Assembly (NCBI GenBank): GCA_021299565.1
Contig: JAJTHA010000166.1
Location: forward strand, 1 to 5,233
Direction of reading: 5' to 3'
Length of the DNA: 5,233 nucleotides
Source of the DNA: Candidatus Caenarcanales bacterium
GTDB lineage: Bacteria > Cyanobacteriota > Vampirovibrionia > LMEP-6097
Made by a program: the position numbers and the translations under genes. Positions 5,178-5,233 of this stretch are shown piece by piece (position 1 is the first letter of the stretch; every line of letters begins with the position of its first letter). Under the pieces are notes generated by a model that saw only the letters and a program-made list of their open reading frames with translations, searched no databases and was not told where the DNA came from.

Positions 5178-5233
5178 TTGTAGTGTACCCCATATACTAG
5201 ACACTAGTAATTAGTTAAAATATTAGGTAATAA

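Noticed and set aside
5159..5191. Strong rho-independent terminator for the DUF4160/DUF2442 operon
   Set aside because: The stem is imperfect and no T-run follows; kept only as a GC-rich inverted repeat.

Overview
The window is AT-rich bacterial DNA. Sec-type signal peptides with AxA-like cleavage sites, a Tat-like membrane anchor, Shine-Dalgarno sequences and hairpin terminators suggest a low-GC Gram-negative bacterium, perhaps a proteobacterium. I cannot place it more precisely. There is no rRNA, tRNA, transposase, integrase or CRISPR array, and nothing shows whether this is chromosome or plasmid.

Layout: (1) 1-631, minus strand, is the 5' part of a gene for a probably exported protein of unknown family that runs off the left edge. 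(2) 632-876 is a divergent spacer with a GC-rich patch and a perfect 9-bp tandem repeat. (3) 877-3780, plus strand, encodes a 967-residue protein of unknown family. It has a disordered Pro-rich N-terminal region, a long helical part, one transmembrane segment preceded by a twin-arginine-like motif, and a C-terminal domain of about 370 residues predicted outside the inner membrane. (4) 3806-3839 is a two-way terminator between convergent genes. (5) 3872-4276, minus strand, encodes a small exported protein with two cysteines and a Gly/Pro/Thr-rich tail. (6) 4277-4625 is a 349-bp gene-free spacer with direct repeats, nested inverted repeats and a perfect 13-bp-arm palindrome. (7) 4626-5129, plus strand, is a two-gene operon of the DUF4160 and DUF2442 families, a frequently paired arrangement resembling a toxin-antitoxin module. 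(8) 5130-5233 is non-coding with a GC-rich inverted repeat.

How the genes fit together: the divergent pair (exported protein and large membrane-anchored protein) and the small exported protein all appear to act in or beyond the cell envelope, so this may be an envelope or host-interaction locus of unknown function. The DUF4160/DUF2442 pair is probably an independent cassette. The most interesting points are the architecture of the 967-residue protein, the unusually structured 4277-4625 spacer, and a GC-rich motif that recurs in three spacers.
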